64,000 nt of DNA from Zhengitettix transpicula (GCA_037074705.1 CM073590.1:44086395-44150394), one strand, 5' to 3'; positions 1 through 12,200 are shown, counted from the stretch's first letter. Numbers and translations: made by a program. Notes: generated from the sequence alone by a model not told the origin.

Positions 1-697
1 ATATTTCGGCATCAATGAGATTTATAAAATTTCTCTACATGTTCTCTGTGTATAATTTCAACCCCTTTCGAGCTTGGGATGGGTGCACCTTTCAGTGTGG
101 GCGTGCAGTGGCATTACTTAAAAGGAAAACATAAACTATCGAGTTTCGAGTCGAATCCGGGGTTATAGTTGTCACTGAGTTTAATTATTACATTAAACAT
201 GCCGTTTAAGTCCCCCAAGCGCGAGTTCGGGGGTGGAAATTTTCAAACATGTTAAACGGTCGATATTTGCGTTAAATAATTACTTCTTGTGGTTAATGAC
301 TTTGATAGTTTTTATACCTATGTTGTTTGTGTATAATTTCAACCCCTGTGAAGGAAGGAACCTTAGGGGTGGGGTGGAGGTACGTTAAATAATGCGACGG
401 GTGTGGGGGGTGGAGGGATGGGGTAGAAATTTTTAGACAATGTAATCGGCCGATTTTTGCGTGGAATAAATACTTTTTGATTATCGGACATTTATGGGGA
501 TGGTCATTTTCTAACATGTAAAAACTACCGATATATTTGGTCCATGACTTCAACCCCTTTCGGCATAGGAGGTGAGCACATTTAGGGATAGGGCTCAAGG
601 AGCGTTAGATAAAAATATCGCAAAAGCAACCGAAATTGAACTTATATGGGGGGTTATAGATAAATGACATCTCGGGCAACGCGGGGCACCCAGCTAG
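1..697 (+). mobile_element. Helitron, 3' portion (non-autonomous family, copy 1)
   Basis: This is the right-hand part of a Helitron that enters from the left edge. The end shows the family's 3' signature: a GC-rich potential hairpin (GGGCAACGCGGGGC, 674-687), then CACCCAGCTAG, with CTAG at 694-697 followed by a host T. Helitrons end in CTRR and insert between A and T. The body contains the family's recurring 'ataatttcaaccccttt' motif. No Rep/helicase reading frame is seen, so it depends on proteins supplied elsewhere. The same sequence appears in reverse orientation at 63205-64000. The classification rests on terminal structure and on multiple copies in this window, not on a database match. 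Confidence 0.72.
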
Positions 698-1361
698 TAA
701 TAAATAAAAAACGCTATTCTAAAAACAATATTTACAAATGATTCAAAATATTTGAACGTTTGCTTTCCGCAGCATGCTTAACGAGATTGTAGTAGGTAGG
801 TAATGTGTGTTTACACAAACACCGAATAACAACAGGAAAAGTGAGGCAACAATCTACTGGAATTCCGGAAATGTAACTGTCGCGATAGTTGCAGAGGAAA
901 AGTCCTGGAATTGTGTGTTCCAAGAGGTTTGACTAGTGTTTCACGTCTAGCGAATTTTTACTGCGCAGTAGTCAGTTAGAGAAGAGAGAGAAATCGTATA
1001 CATTACTCATAATTATATGATCACATAACACAATTTAACGATTTTCTACATTTAATTGGTAATGTAGACAATATATGTGCTTCATTGATTATTATTAACA
1101 TTTAAATAAATTCTTCCTAAGAATATGGAGTAAAAATGATTTGCATTTGCATTCGATTAAATATTTTCTTAAAAAAATTATTAGATGTATAACTTAAATA
1201 AATAATTTATCTTGTAAGAAATAAATAGGAATAGTGACATAAAATCAAAATATTTAATATTTGGCATCACATTCCCCCACAAAGTGCTGTCAAATATTTA
1301 AATAATTGTACAATTGGAAAATAACGCTAGAGATGTACGTCTTTTTTGGTTAAAGAGAAGC
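698..1361. other. AT-rich intergenic stretch
   Basis: Strongly AT-rich sequence with short A and T runs. A minus-strand ORF at 732-923 has no splice context or recognisable motif and looks like chance. Nothing else supportable is seen. Confidence 0.5.
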
Positions 1362-1436
1362 TTAGTATTCTGATTTTTTGTTTTGTCGCGTTTCATTATC
1401 CAGTTTGTCGATGGTCACTTTGACTTCAGCCTCCAC
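1362..1436 (-). CDS. candidate 3'-terminal exon, unrecognised protein
   Basis: Read on the minus strand, a T-rich tract ending in AG (1438-1437) is followed by 24 codons and a TAA stop. The peptide begins VEAEVKVTIDKLDNET and ends NKKSEY. Codons such as GTG ACC ATC GAC AAA CTG are GC-rich compared with the surrounding AT-rich DNA, which favours real coding. The exon starts in phase 0. I see no canonical AATAAA close downstream. The next upstream exon may be 1810-2085, but the junction is not fixed. The product is unknown. Confidence 0.35.
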   Translation of the reverse strand: MEAEVKVTIDKLDNETRQNKKSEY

Positions 1437-1809
1437 CTATATTATTAAAAAATATTAAAATTAACAAAAGGTCAGACCAGAAAACTTATTATTGAAATTT
1501 CATTACATATCCACTATATGTAATTCGTAGAACTGTAAATTATCATCTTGACAATAACCAAATGAAACTTCATCTTAACGACACCCTTCGATGATTCCAT
1601 CTTCACCATTTTTCTTTTTCCAAGGATGCCAATATTAACGTAAAGTGATTTAATTATTTAGCTTTATTTGTACAAAATTATGAGGTTTTTTTGTACGAAT
1701 AGAAACTATCTATAAAAATTCAAAGTAAAAAAATCTAAACTAATGATGATATTTCTCCTGGTAATGCTTACAAAACTTTTACTATTTAGTATTTGAACAT
1801 TTCTTGTCG

Positions 1810-2085
1810 TCACTTTTGAGTTCTTGCTAATGACCGGAGGCACTCCGTTAACTCAATAACAAGTGTTACTCTTTCGACATAAATTACGTTCCACTTAAAA
1901 GCATAAAGTGCTTTACAAAAGTTTCCGAAACGAAAAACGGACTGCACGAGATCATTCTTTTTAAATATCCTTAACAAGTCGAAAACTACTTTAAGATTAT
2001 ATGGGCCTTGTAGGGTATTGTTCAAAATAAAGCATTCAGTATTAAAAACTTCGTAAAGGTTAAGACTTACATCAAACAACTTTAC
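1810..2085 (-). CDS. candidate exon, 91-residue open frame, unrecognised
   Basis: On the minus strand a frame stays open from an AG at 2087-2086 (preceded by 'acttgcaccctt') to a TGA at 1810. The peptide starts VKLFDVSLNLYEVFNTECF and reads like a soluble helical protein. GT dinucleotides near its 3' end could splice it to 1362-1436, and GTAATT and GTAACA both give phase 0. The AG|GTAAAG sequence at its start could instead be a donor, so the exon border is uncertain. No family recognised. Confidence 0.3.
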   Translation of the reverse strand, partial: VKLFDVSLNLYEVFNTECFILNNTLQGPYNLKVVFDLLRIFKKNDLVQSVFRFGNFCKALYAFKWNVIYVERVTLVIELTECLRSLARTQK

Positions 2086-3044
2086 CTATAAGGGTGCAAG
2101 TATTGGCGGCACATTTAACAATTAAATCGACTAAAATCCTATATTTCAGTACGAAATTTGATGTTTTACGAATTGGCGTTTATTTATTTTCAGTTCGTAT
2201 GCTAAATATTAGTGAAGTTACAGTCCTATAATATTTTGTTTAGTATTAAAGTCTATTTTTACGTTGTTGACGTGTTTACTAAGTCCCAAACAAATCCAAG
2301 ATAATAAAGAATGTAGTCTTTCTCGGCGTAAAGAATGAATACACTCTTCTCGGGCACACCTCTTTTCACTCAGTTAGAAGCCCGAGAAGAATTTATTAAA
2401 TCCAAGATTATGTTAATTTGGGCATGGTTCTTAGATTCCAAATATCGGGAAACTACATTGAAGTTAAAATTGAAGTTAAAAGGACAAAAATATTGTACAT
2501 TATTCATCTTTCCGTTACATGCAGTTACAGTTTTCAACTGTCAGCTACCTGAGCTTGGCTAAACAAAGTAGGATCATATCTGATATTGGTACGGACCCGA
2601 AGTGTACATTCTACACTGGTGTTCCTTACCCCCTGATGACTAAAAGACTTGTTTACACTTCTAAACTTAGGACAGATTTTCTTTACCATAGCACTTAGTC
2701 AAATTATTTTCTCTGTTTAGCGTCCTTTCCTCCCCCACATGATCCAGTTTCTTTCAGTAACAATCAGTTCACATACTTCCCCAAACCAGAAAATGAAAAA
2801 CCTGAAACAACATTATCGCTGAATTAAATCGGCAACTGTAATTAAATTTTAAAAAGTGCCAAAACTTATATAGAAATTTATAAACAGATTGCAAAGTTGA
2901 AAACTAGTTTATAAAATTAGTTCGTGCATTCAATTAAAGAAAGAGTTATTTATCAAGATAATACGGTCAGACAATTCCTTCTAAAACACTGCAACAATCC
3001 TAGCAGTTATTTTAAGTAATATTTCTAACAAGAAATTAACATAG
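2086..3044. other. mostly non-coding, with a small fold-back relic
   Basis: AT-rich. At 2346-2391 'cttctcggg' and 'cccgagaag' form a 9-bp inverted pair, and the second is followed by 'aatttatta'. This resembles the outer arm of the fold-back family at 22775-22925 and 34437-34546, so it may be a decayed copy. A plus-strand ORF (2335-2562) overlaps it and is not convincing. Confidence 0.35.
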
Positions 3045-3586
3045 AAAAAGAGGAAGTTGACGACCTGCCTATCCGATGGGTCCCAGAGAGCTCTGGCGGA
3101 GGCTACCTTTGGGGATGCCTTTTCCTCTCCGTTTTTGAACAAAGGTTCCCACAAGCCGAGGCACCTCGGCCTGTTTTGAGATGTGTATGTTCCGGGGTCG
3201 CAGACCTTGGGCATACGGTAAGAGCTGTTCGCTATTCCCATTGGAATAGTCGGCCAGCTGCCTCCTAAACTGGTCGAGGCACGGAGAAGGGAATGCTGCG
3301 TCCCTACAGCAAACTCTTCTCCCGATATCGGAAGGGCGTGGGACAAGTACCCAATGCCCGACCTACCTGATGCAGGTTTTTCTAGGGTTTTCCCTGCATT
3401 TCTTTAGGCGAATGCCGGGTAGGAAACTTAAACCATAGCCCGGGGCCCTAGTAACCCTTGGATATCTTCCTCTACCCTTCTGCATCCCCCCCTTTCAAAT
3501 CCCTTCCTATGCTATTAATGGGGAGTTGCCCAATGTGGATCACCCTCATGTAGCCTGTAGCCCTATAAAAAAAAATAGGAAGTTGA
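3045..3586 (+). mobile_element. GC-rich poly(A)-tailed retroposon (family G, copy 1)
   Basis: A GC-rich block in AT-rich DNA that ends in a run of A at about 3567-3575. It is flanked by near-identical 16-bp direct repeats, aaaaagaggaagttga (3045-3060) and aaaaataggaagttga (3571-3586), differing at one base. A long duplication plus an A-tail is the mark of LINE-machinery retroposition. Fragments of the same family lie at about 5255-5375, 27590-27785 and 61752-61872, the last three on the minus strand. It has no clear RT or EN frame, so it may be a SINE or the 3' part of a LINE. The minus-strand ORF at 2981-3346 is a by-product of the GC content. Confidence 0.6.
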
Positions 3587-5249
3587 AATACCAAATTTCA
3601 GTTCAGCACTTCACCATCAATCAGCGAGCCACCAAATATTTGATTGTTTGAATAAGTTACGCCTCTATCCTCTAGACTGTTTCAAATAGCTAAGTAAACA
3701 GGATTCAGTAACTGGAAACGTCAACCAATTATTTACGATTTCAGGATTACTCAAAAGCATTAACTGCATTACAAACGTCATAAAGCACGTTCGTAAATGC
3801 TTAAGTGCATTGGTGCGTAACTCTCGCTCTCCCGGACACTTCATTCATCTCTATGCCACATCAGCACACAAATAATAATGTTGAACGACTCAATCACGAC
3901 AACGTGAATTATGAGCTTTCGGTACATGAGTAGACAATAAAAATTATATTTATTTTCCTACAAGCCACTAGATTTCTGCAAACAGTGTATGTATTAAAAA
4001 GCAAAGATCAAATTAATGATACCAAAACTAAATTGCATGATTTTTTAAAATATACCTTACCCATAAGTCTTGCTCAAAATATCAGGTGAGGAATTAATGA
4101 CGAAAATTTATGGGACACACTAACATATTAGCATACATGTATATACTAATACCAATATTTTCAACAATTCTATATACTCAACGAGAACTCTACACAATAA
4201 TAATAATTTTTTTTTGTAAATTCTCAATCTTGAAAAAATATTCACTTCTGCTCGTTCAAATTATGTTTTCTCGTTAGTTAGTACTTACATTCTAAATTGT
4301 CTATGTCGGAAAATGATGTCGGGCTTCGATCCTCTTATCTAGTGAAAAGACAACATGCTATTTTAAACTCAAATCGAATTCAATATTTCTGTATAACTAT
4401 ATAACTGAATTGTTCTAATCTGAAATACTTTTCTATAGAAACACTTGCTATTTATAAAAGACTGTCAATTTAACGATATTTTTCCTTACATAATATATTC
4501 GAAATTTCTGAACTTTTATACCTTTTCACTCAAGTAGAGAATTCATTCAAAATAAATTTATTACACATTATTTTTCCACTAACACAGAATGTGGAACTTT
4601 TTTTATACTCGTGTTACAGATTTCTGTGGTTCCGGCCAATGAGTGTAATTATGAAATATATACTAACTGCCGGATCACTATCTCAATTTCTTTTCAATTT
4701 TTTCTTGATATTGAAAAAATAATGCACAGTATACGATATCTCTTCTTATGTATAAAACACTACCTACGTTCACAGGAAAATTGTACTCCGCTAATAAGAT
4801 GGGTCAGATTTCAACTTCCAACAAAATTAATTATACACAATGAAAAAAGATGCACGTACATTTTAACAAAAACCTCTTATTTAACACTCTATCCAGGATA
4901 CAGCTTGGTTCTACCACACACACAAGCATTTATCTGATGAGCGCTAATGTTTAACTTGTATGAGTTATTTCTGGCATTCACAGGGTAACACCGGCACATC
5001 TTTGTGTGGCTTGAGAAGGCTTATTTTAAGAATAAATAAATAAGAAAAGTATGCGAATTTAAAAGCGAAAACAGTTGTTCTGCAAATCAAGAATAACTAG
5101 TTTTCAGAGTACAAGGAGTCAGCAATAAACTGCAACGTTTGCGAACCATTTTCAATGCCAATTAAGACAAATAGTTTTAATCCTCAAACCGAAGCTATTA
5201 TGAATGCAAATCAGACCATTAGTATGATCAGTACTAAACAAATAATCTT
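3587..5249. other. AT-rich stretch with one weak plus-strand ORF
   Basis: No repeat or RNA gene recognised. A plus-strand frame from an AG at 4619-4620 ('...ctcgtgttacag') runs 104 codons to a stop at 4937. The acceptor-like tract is good, but the peptide has no recognisable motif, and ORFs of this length are expected by chance here. Confidence 0.35.
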
Positions 5250-5375
5250 TTTAGAGTAACAGGTTACATGAAAGTAACCCACATAGTGGCAACTCCACTT
5301 TTAATAGCATAGGAAGGGATTTTAAAGGGGGGATGAGGAAGGGTAGAGGAAGACAGCCAAGGGATAACCAGGTTG
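5250..5375 (-). mobile_element. family G retroposon fragment (copy 2)
   Basis: Matches the 3' end of the element at 3061-3575 on the opposite strand, sharing 'atagcataggaagggatt' and the purine run 'aaaggggggatgaggaaggg'. Only about 120 bp from the 3' side are present, consistent with 5' truncation during retroposition. Confidence 0.55.
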
Positions 5376-6285
5376 TTAAGCTTAAGATCCTTCTCGACAT
5401 TCGCCTGAAAAATATGTACGATAAAGCAAACAAATATTAACATACTGTAGCATTAGTTAATTAGGCCATTAATTGTTTGTTTATAATTTGAATTGTAGTG
5501 AATAATTTGAATTATAGCGGTATGAGCTACCAAAGCGACAATAGCGCTGAGCTCTGTTGCTTTGTTAGTGTGTCGACATGGCGATTGCGCGCGCAAAAGT
5601 AAAGTTAGTCTACGTCTACGGTCAGCCACGAGAGGAGAGACATTAAAAACAAATCTTCACCGAGATACATAGCAGTTCAATACAAATAGATAAATAAAAC
5701 AGTAAAAGTCTAAAATCTGCAAATCGTGAGTTCCAGTTAGCAAGCAGATAGTTGGACAGAGTTGACTACCACAACTTGGGGCAAATTAATTAAACGACTA
5801 ATAGTTGATCATTACAATACATACAAAGTAACAGAGTGCCTTTGCAGTGTCACCCATAAGAATATTTTGATATTAACACACGCTTCCCCAATTAATACTC
5901 AAAAAGGCTCTTCATAGTCAAAACTTCTTCTTTGAACAGGTGAATTATAGCAAGTGTGAACTTTCGCTATGCACAATTTGTCCAAAGGCATTGCTCCAAC
6001 TTGGAGCAAAAATTTAATTGTCTATTACGTCACTCAGTAAGGATTCTTAAAAGAACGCATCACCTCTTGCCGGTAACAGCTCATAACTAATTACTCTTAA
6101 TCGAAAACAAAATAATATAAACGTTTATAAAATTATCGAGTCAAGCTCAAAAGGAGAAAATTATATGGATGTCTACAAATTTAATTTAATTGGCAGTACT
6201 GTAAGTATTTAAGTATGAATATCGAATGTCAGATAATGAACTCATAATTAAATATAAAAGGGTTACACAGAAAAATGTTAGTTAC
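5376..6285. other. non-coding, small CpG-bearing patch at 5560-5640
   Basis: Mostly AT-rich. Around 5560-5640 local GC rises, with several CpGs ('gcgattgcgcgcgcaaaag') and a short ATG frame starting MAIARAKVKLVYVYG. It could be a promoter or first exon of a plus-strand transcript, but no partner exon could be joined in frame. Confidence 0.25.
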
Positions 6286-6392
6286 CAACATAAAGAAGTA
6301 CGAGAAAGCCGAATAGAACAGTAAACAAATCCACTGGTAGAGAAGAACGAAACTGGGATCCTAAAAATATCGGAACACTGGCGGAATTTAGA
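6286..6392 (-). CDS. candidate internal exon with a membrane segment
   Basis: Strong splice signals on the minus strand: a long pyrimidine tract ending 'gattttatatttcag' (AG at 6394-6393) and a donor TTG|GTAACT (GT at 6285-6284). The 107-nt exon encodes 35 complete codons. The segment PVDLFTVLFGFLVLLYV looks like a transmembrane helix. It enters with one base completing a codon and leaves with one base. A second frame is also open, so the reading is not certain. No partner exon identified. Confidence 0.35.
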
Positions 6393-7039
6393 CTGAAATA
6401 TAAAATCAGAAAAATAAATAATTTCACCTTACATGTAGCCCTAATAGTGAAGTGCCGATTTGCCAACACTTAGGACTTATAGTTCTTACAATCCGGTGGG
6501 TTTTGTAACTTCCAAATAGTAGAAAAATACATAATTTATGTAAAATAAAGAATTGGAGGCAAGTTTTGACAAATAGAAGCGGAAAATAATGGTGAAAATA
6601 CCTTTCATTTTTCGTTAATAAACTTGAAATATAAAAAATACAGCGGTTTTACGTTTCAATACAGCGAGTTTAAAAGCGTAGTTCGTTTAACAATTTAATA
6701 AAAATCATTTAAAATAATGTTTTCTATAATGTCACTATCACAATACGGACCCATATTTCCACACTTCCTAATGGTGTTTAAAAATAATTGTCTCATGAAA
6801 AGCGTGATACATATTACATTAGGACGATATATAAGTGATTTAAATATTTTGAGAATGGGAACAATCTTATTTTCTCTTTTACATAAATCGTTCGACACGT
6901 AGTTTTAGTACATTCTGAAAGAGTTGTGCCCAAAAAAATTTAGATATTATTTAGGTGTGAACCTTTGAATCTACGGTCGAAAAAAAAATCATCTTTCATA
7001 GAGTAAATCAGCTGTATTTGTGAGTCTAAACGGAACACC
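6393..7039. other. AT-rich non-coding
   Basis: Overlapping sense and antisense ORFs near 6695-6902 look like chance in AT-rich DNA. No repeat or RNA gene recognised. Confidence 0.4.
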
Positions 7040-7052
7040 AAAAATAGTATTA

Positions 7053-7320
7053 AAAATTTATGTCCGATTGAAAATTAATAAGAAGTACAGCCAAAGCAGA
7101 CAAAAGAAGTATTAATATAAATACCGCACAACGTTTCTGAGATCGTTGTCCTTTTCTTAAGGTGCTAAGAGTAGCCCAGAGCGACAAAACTGACTAGTGC
7201 AGTTAGGTGTCGCTCTGGGCTATTCTTAGCACCTGAAGAAAAGTACAGGGATTCCAGAAACATTGTATGGTATTTATATTATCACTTTTTTGTCTGTATT
7301 TGGCTATCTTTCTTATCATT
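7053..7320 (+). mobile_element. hairpin retroposon, full-length copy A
   Basis: A 268-bp element made of two long inverted arms. The inner arms GGTGCTAAGAGTAGCCCAGA (from 7161) and its complement (ending 7233) surround a 21-nt loop. The outer arms carry 'aatataaatacc' and 'ggtatttatatt' and end 'ggctatctttcttatcatt'. It is flanked by AAAAATAGTATTA (7040-7052) and AAAAATACTATTA (7321-7333), 12 of 13 identical, read here as a target-site duplication. The left outer end has an extra segment (tttatgtccgattgaaaa) that is not mirrored on the right, which gives the element a direction. Other copies: 29902-29948, 46228-46375, 49435-49572, 50181-50420. No protein frame. Confidence 0.75.
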
Positions 7321-7333
7321 AAAAATACTATTA

Positions 7334-8834
7334 GACTTTTAATAATGTTTCAAGAAAAGATTTTGTCAAACAAAAAGCGTAACATACGGGTTCTACGTAG
7401 CTTCATCTTAATTCGCTCGTATTGAAAAGAATCTATTAAGTTCTCAATCAAGAGTGTTAAAGGAAAATAACTCAAGGAGCAAGAAACAGGAATATCTGCT
7501 TGAATCTTTTTACCCACGATTTTATATCACTTTTTAACTCAATGAGTTTGACGACGAATAAGAAAGGAGAAGATCGCGCAATTTGAGGACTGTAATGTTT
7601 TCTTGAACTATACTCACGTTTTAAACCTACTAATCGTAAAAAAAATTCCGAATTTCTGTTTCAATTTTTTCCTTATCTATGAAAAATTGAATCACTATTA
7701 AATGTATATGTGAATCTTGAAAAGTGGCGGATGTTTATTTGTGTTTCCAGGCTGTTTACGAGTAGCCGGTCAGTTGGCCGATTTCGCTGAAGGAACGGGT
7801 CCTACTTTACGGATGTCGGCGTGTGCAAAGGTGAAGGTGACTGACTGTCATTTGCTACGTTGACGACCTCATAATCTTCACAGTCCCCATCGTGTGCATA
7901 CCTTCCTTATACTGAAACTTGAACAGTTTCATGTCTGTTACCGGCGACAAAAGGGTGTGTAGATTGAACAATAAAGTTGGAAGTCTAGCTATAATTTAAT
8001 AAGGATTACTTATACGCTATAAAAAATCAAATCTGACAAATTTATTTTGAGATTTTCTATGCATATAATGAATATGAGTAATGCCAAGATACGCTCTCTT
8101 AGATTAGATCGTGATTGAAGCGTGAATAACGCGCATTCGTAAGGCTGACCTCAACCGGAAGTACGGTGATCACGACTTCCTCTACAGTACTCAACCATTC
8201 CACCCAACAGACTTAGATATGGTTATCTTGCTTTTCACTTCCTAATAATATAACAGACAGGAACAATGACTATGAATAGTTGAACTTTAAATGAGTATAT
8301 TGCACTCATATTTAAATAATTATACATTTGTCCTCCGCTAATGGAATAATATATCATTTACCTACTTTAATATTTCTATCAGCCCTAATATAAGGCAGCA
8401 GGCTTAGAGCTATAGTCTAGATATTTTCTTCATATATAGGAAGACCATTTTATAGTAACAGAGTTAACTTGAAGTAGCATGCTGCTGCGACATTCAAAGA
8501 AATTGCTTCCATGGAAGTACGTTTAAGTCGATCAGTCCGGAACTGGTTGACTGCATTTATTACAGCTGAAACAGCAGCAAGCGCTGATTTTAACACATGG
8601 TATGACAATTATTAACTTTCTTCCAAGAAAATTCAACATACTATTTCTTTTTTAGTGGCGAAAATAATATTCCGCTGGTAAGCTAATGTAATGCATTATC
8701 CATTATTTAAATTCTTTCTTCAAAACTTACAATTTAAATAGTTCCACCGATCACATGGCTTTGTAGCTTAAATGTCACTTTCTTTCTTTTAGAATCTTAG
8801 GAACATCTTAAAACTTTTTGAATTAAACAAGAAA
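7334..8834. other. intergenic with coding-like patches on both strands
   Basis: Two patches stand out. (1) 7751-7910: on the minus strand a frame reads DGDCEDYEVVNVANDSQSPS and then a TP-rich tail. On the plus strand 7751-7830 has a good acceptor ('gtttatttgtgtttccag') and donor (AAAG|GTGAAG) with one open frame. The strands compete and I cannot choose. (2) 8490-8640: both strands stay open and protein-like (plus ATFKEIASMEVRLSRSVRNW, minus LKSALAAVSAVINAVNQFRT). These may be exons or old transposon sequence. No family recognised. Confidence 0.3.
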
Positions 8835-9149
8835 TTACATTACAGTCATATAATTTACAAATATTAAAGTAAGAGTGCTCACGAAAAAAAGTGTCTTTCT
8901 GTCGAAGAGCATTAGGCTATCACACTGAAGTATTAACAAAGAAAATTCGTCTGCAATAAAATCATATGGTTTGAAAAAAATATCCATTAAAGAAGTACCA
9001 AATGCTGAGTACTTATTCCTTATGGTAATTAAATTAATAACAAATATCACTCCGATGGTTATGGAACGACGCCTTGTATTACTGAAACATTTTCTTCTTC
9101 TACGATAGGTGTTCGAATATACCATTCCTTCATGAATTTTATACAGCAC
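8835..9149 (-). CDS. chemoreceptor-like C-terminal fragment (tentative)
   Basis: A minus-strand open frame of about 104 codons, without a conventional ATG at its left limit, ending in TAA. Its last part contains LMLFDRKTLFFVSTLTLIFV followed by NYMTVM. This resembles the final membrane helix of insect gustatory receptors, where an 'LD/FD-x-x-L' stretch precedes a TYxxxxxQ tail. The usual TY...Q motif is not preserved (NYMTVM and a stop), so it would be divergent or a pseudogene. An overlapping frame (9059-9209) has a better acceptor ('gtacattttttgtttcag') and is an alternative reading. Low certainty. Confidence 0.25.
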   Translation of the reverse strand: MLYKIHEGMVYSNTYRRRRKCFSNTRRRSITIGVIFVINLITIRNKYSAFGTSLMDIFFKPYDFIADEFSLLILQCDSLMLFDRKTLFFVSTLTLIFVNYMTVM

Positions 9150-9209
9150 AAATAGTAATTATAATAGTTTATACACGTATTAAATTCAACTTTTTTCTTA
9201 ACAGGGTCT

Positions 9210-12200
9210 GAAACAAAAAATGTACCTTTAAAACCCATGAGATCATCCATCCATGCTTAGCTATGCTGATTTAGTTCAGTAAAAGTTTAAATTGAATATT
9301 TATGGAGGCCAGGAAACAGCTAAATTTTCTACAAGAATAATAGATAGGTCCATTTTCATTGTCTAATTTTACAACTACGTAACCTTTTTTTATTTGCTGT
9401 CCAAAATAATACTATCTGCATCCAATCTATTTCTACGAGATCAAAAAATTTCACGTAAAGTTCTCACACATCTATTAAAACTAATGAATTTAATAGACAA
9501 AATGGATTCGTTGTGAGTTTGAAATCAATGGTAGACGACTATATGACATATAACACAGCTAGAAATTGAAAATCGCAATAGTCCATTTGCGACCGCGATC
9601 AAGAGCTGGTTTTGACGACTTATTGCTGAATTACTTGTATTTGCCATCCCGCACCAGTCTACCGAAACTGGATTTCCACGGCATGACCATCCTGACAAAG
9701 TAAAACTTGTACAGTAAATACCAGAACTGCCGAGAGTCCAGTTACAGTTATGCATGAACGAGCATGTAGTCCGTTATTACTCAAGTTATATAGTTGGTGT
9801 TTCGAACAGGGACTTTATGAAAAATCTAGATATTCAGCAAGTTAATTCAGGAAATTAAATTAATGAAAAATCTTATTGGACAATAAATCGTTAATTATTA
9901 ATCACGATAACAGTGCAAAACTCATACATTGATGCTAATCATGAAGCCTGCTTCGTAGTTAGTGTAAATTTAACATATATTATTTATAAATGTATTGAAA
10001 GTAGTAAATTAAACCATTAAAAGTTTGAAAACCTGAAACAGAACTACACTAGATAATACAATTTTTCTAAACTAGTGGGCGACTTTCTTGTTAGATAATT
10101 TACATGATTCTAAACATGATGAAAATTCGAGTAATTGATACTATTGATAAATACGTGCAAAACATTTTTATTACTTGAGACATTTTATTAGATTTATAAA
10201 TATCGCTAAATATTTAATAAGCAATTGTTTAAAGTGTTATTATTCCGCATTTAGTGGTGTAATTTTTACTTTATTAAGGACTTTTGAGGCGAATACAAGT
10301 GAATCCATAAACCTGTCTAAAATTGACGGATTATTTTTATAATTTTATAAATTAAATAGTTAAATTAAAATACTTACGCGTGGTCTGGTTAGTTCTAACT
10401 TAGAACAACCTGTGATCAAATTATAAATAGTATAATTACTTTTACAATATTTCACAAAATTGAAAAGATAAAATGCGAGGTGACGATTTACTGTGAAAAA
10501 CTCGAAATATTTTTACGACATTCCGAATTAGTCATTATTATGATTATTACATAAAAAATTTCACATCTTTATAACAATTCATTCACTAAATATATGTAAT
10601 TTACATCTTTGAACGTGTCTTTTTGTATTGAACGAGCTGTGAAACAATTATGAACTCCTACAGATGCCTAAAGATTTGCATACGCATAGATTTACACAAG
10701 CATTCTATGTTTAGCTATCAATTTACACTACATTTCAGGACAAGAAAAGAAAATGTGTAAATATAAACTGTTCTAAGAAGGCGTAAAATTTAGAGCTACT
10801 TTAGAAATTCTATGCCTACTTTTCTTCGTTGGAGAATACAATGAGATGTAAATAAAAATACTGTTTCCAAAACGTTTTCCTTCTAAACCTGAACAGATAG
10901 CAGCTTTAAATGTTTTCCTGTGTCGTCCAAGATATTACACATGTAAATTTGAAAGAATGTATGTATTTTTATTACAAATTTTTTGGCAATTAAAAAAAGA
11001 CGCGAAATGCCGCTTTTCAAACCTTAAATTATATGAACACCAAATTAGTTTAAGCTTTTACCTTCTTTCTTTTGTAAAAATATTAAACAAAGTACTATAC
11101 ACAATTATGCATTGCGAAGTAAATAATTTTAATTGAATTGAGCACAACATAACTTAGCTTAAATGACACTGCGAATAAATATTTGGTGGAATTAGAAAAT
11201 AAAATAATTATTTGGAAGAGATTATAACGTAGGAACTATGTTAAATTATGAATTATGAGTAGTTCTATAATCACAATACTTATATTACGAATAAGTTAGA
11301 CTTTTTTTGCAAATATAGTATTTCGTGTTTATAGCACAGAACACAAAAGACTCTTATTCGAAGCATTGATTAGAGATTCTAGTTACCTACATATTTTTCA
11401 CGCGGCATTTACTTAATACTATATAGTATACTATACTATATACCAAAAAGTTTGTAATAATCAATTAGTATAGTTTAATAGAACAAAAGTACACAAGTTA
11501 ATTTTAATTTTAATGGTTTATCCTAAATTTAATTATTATATCGGTGTTTGGCATTTCCTTCAATAGTTGCTCGTCTTACAATACCAATTGAACTTGTAAA
11601 TAGTATTTAAAATATAGTTCTATGAAAAATAAATTGCCATTTGAATGTTGAAGAGATTATGAATCGAACATCTTCAAATTAATGGTGATATTTTCATTTT
11701 ACTATTGCAACGATACATATTAAACTTAATGCGGAATACGGACAGTATCATGTATTTTTGGATAAGACCTTTTTAAAATTTTTGTAGTCCCGAACAATCA
11801 AGTTGTTCAAATCCCATAAAATTTCTTAGGTTAATACTCATACGCTCCACGCTATCCTCAATGAATTATTGTTAATTTGTTTTTGTTTTAAAAAAGAATG
11901 TACTAGTCGAATTTAGTTTGCTATGAAAAAAATTTATTACTTCAAACAAGTTACGCAAAGCACCAGACGAAATAAATATACAACAACTTATTATCACATG
12001 AAGCGAGAGACAAATACAGATAAAAACCACTTCTTACATTTTGCACCGTATACACATCAGACATTTTCTACGATACTTAAAAACTCAGGAAAGAAAATAT
12101 TTTATGCGAAATCTCAATCTAGAAAATATATTATGTGAATATAGAAAATCTATAAGAAAAATGATAGAATAATCACCGAATTGTTTTAAAATTATAGAAC

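Noticed and set aside
8100..8230. Minus-strand frame reading VEWLSTVEEVVITVLPVEVS
   Set aside because: Protein-like, but no pyrimidine tract precedes it and no donor fits; too weak to call.
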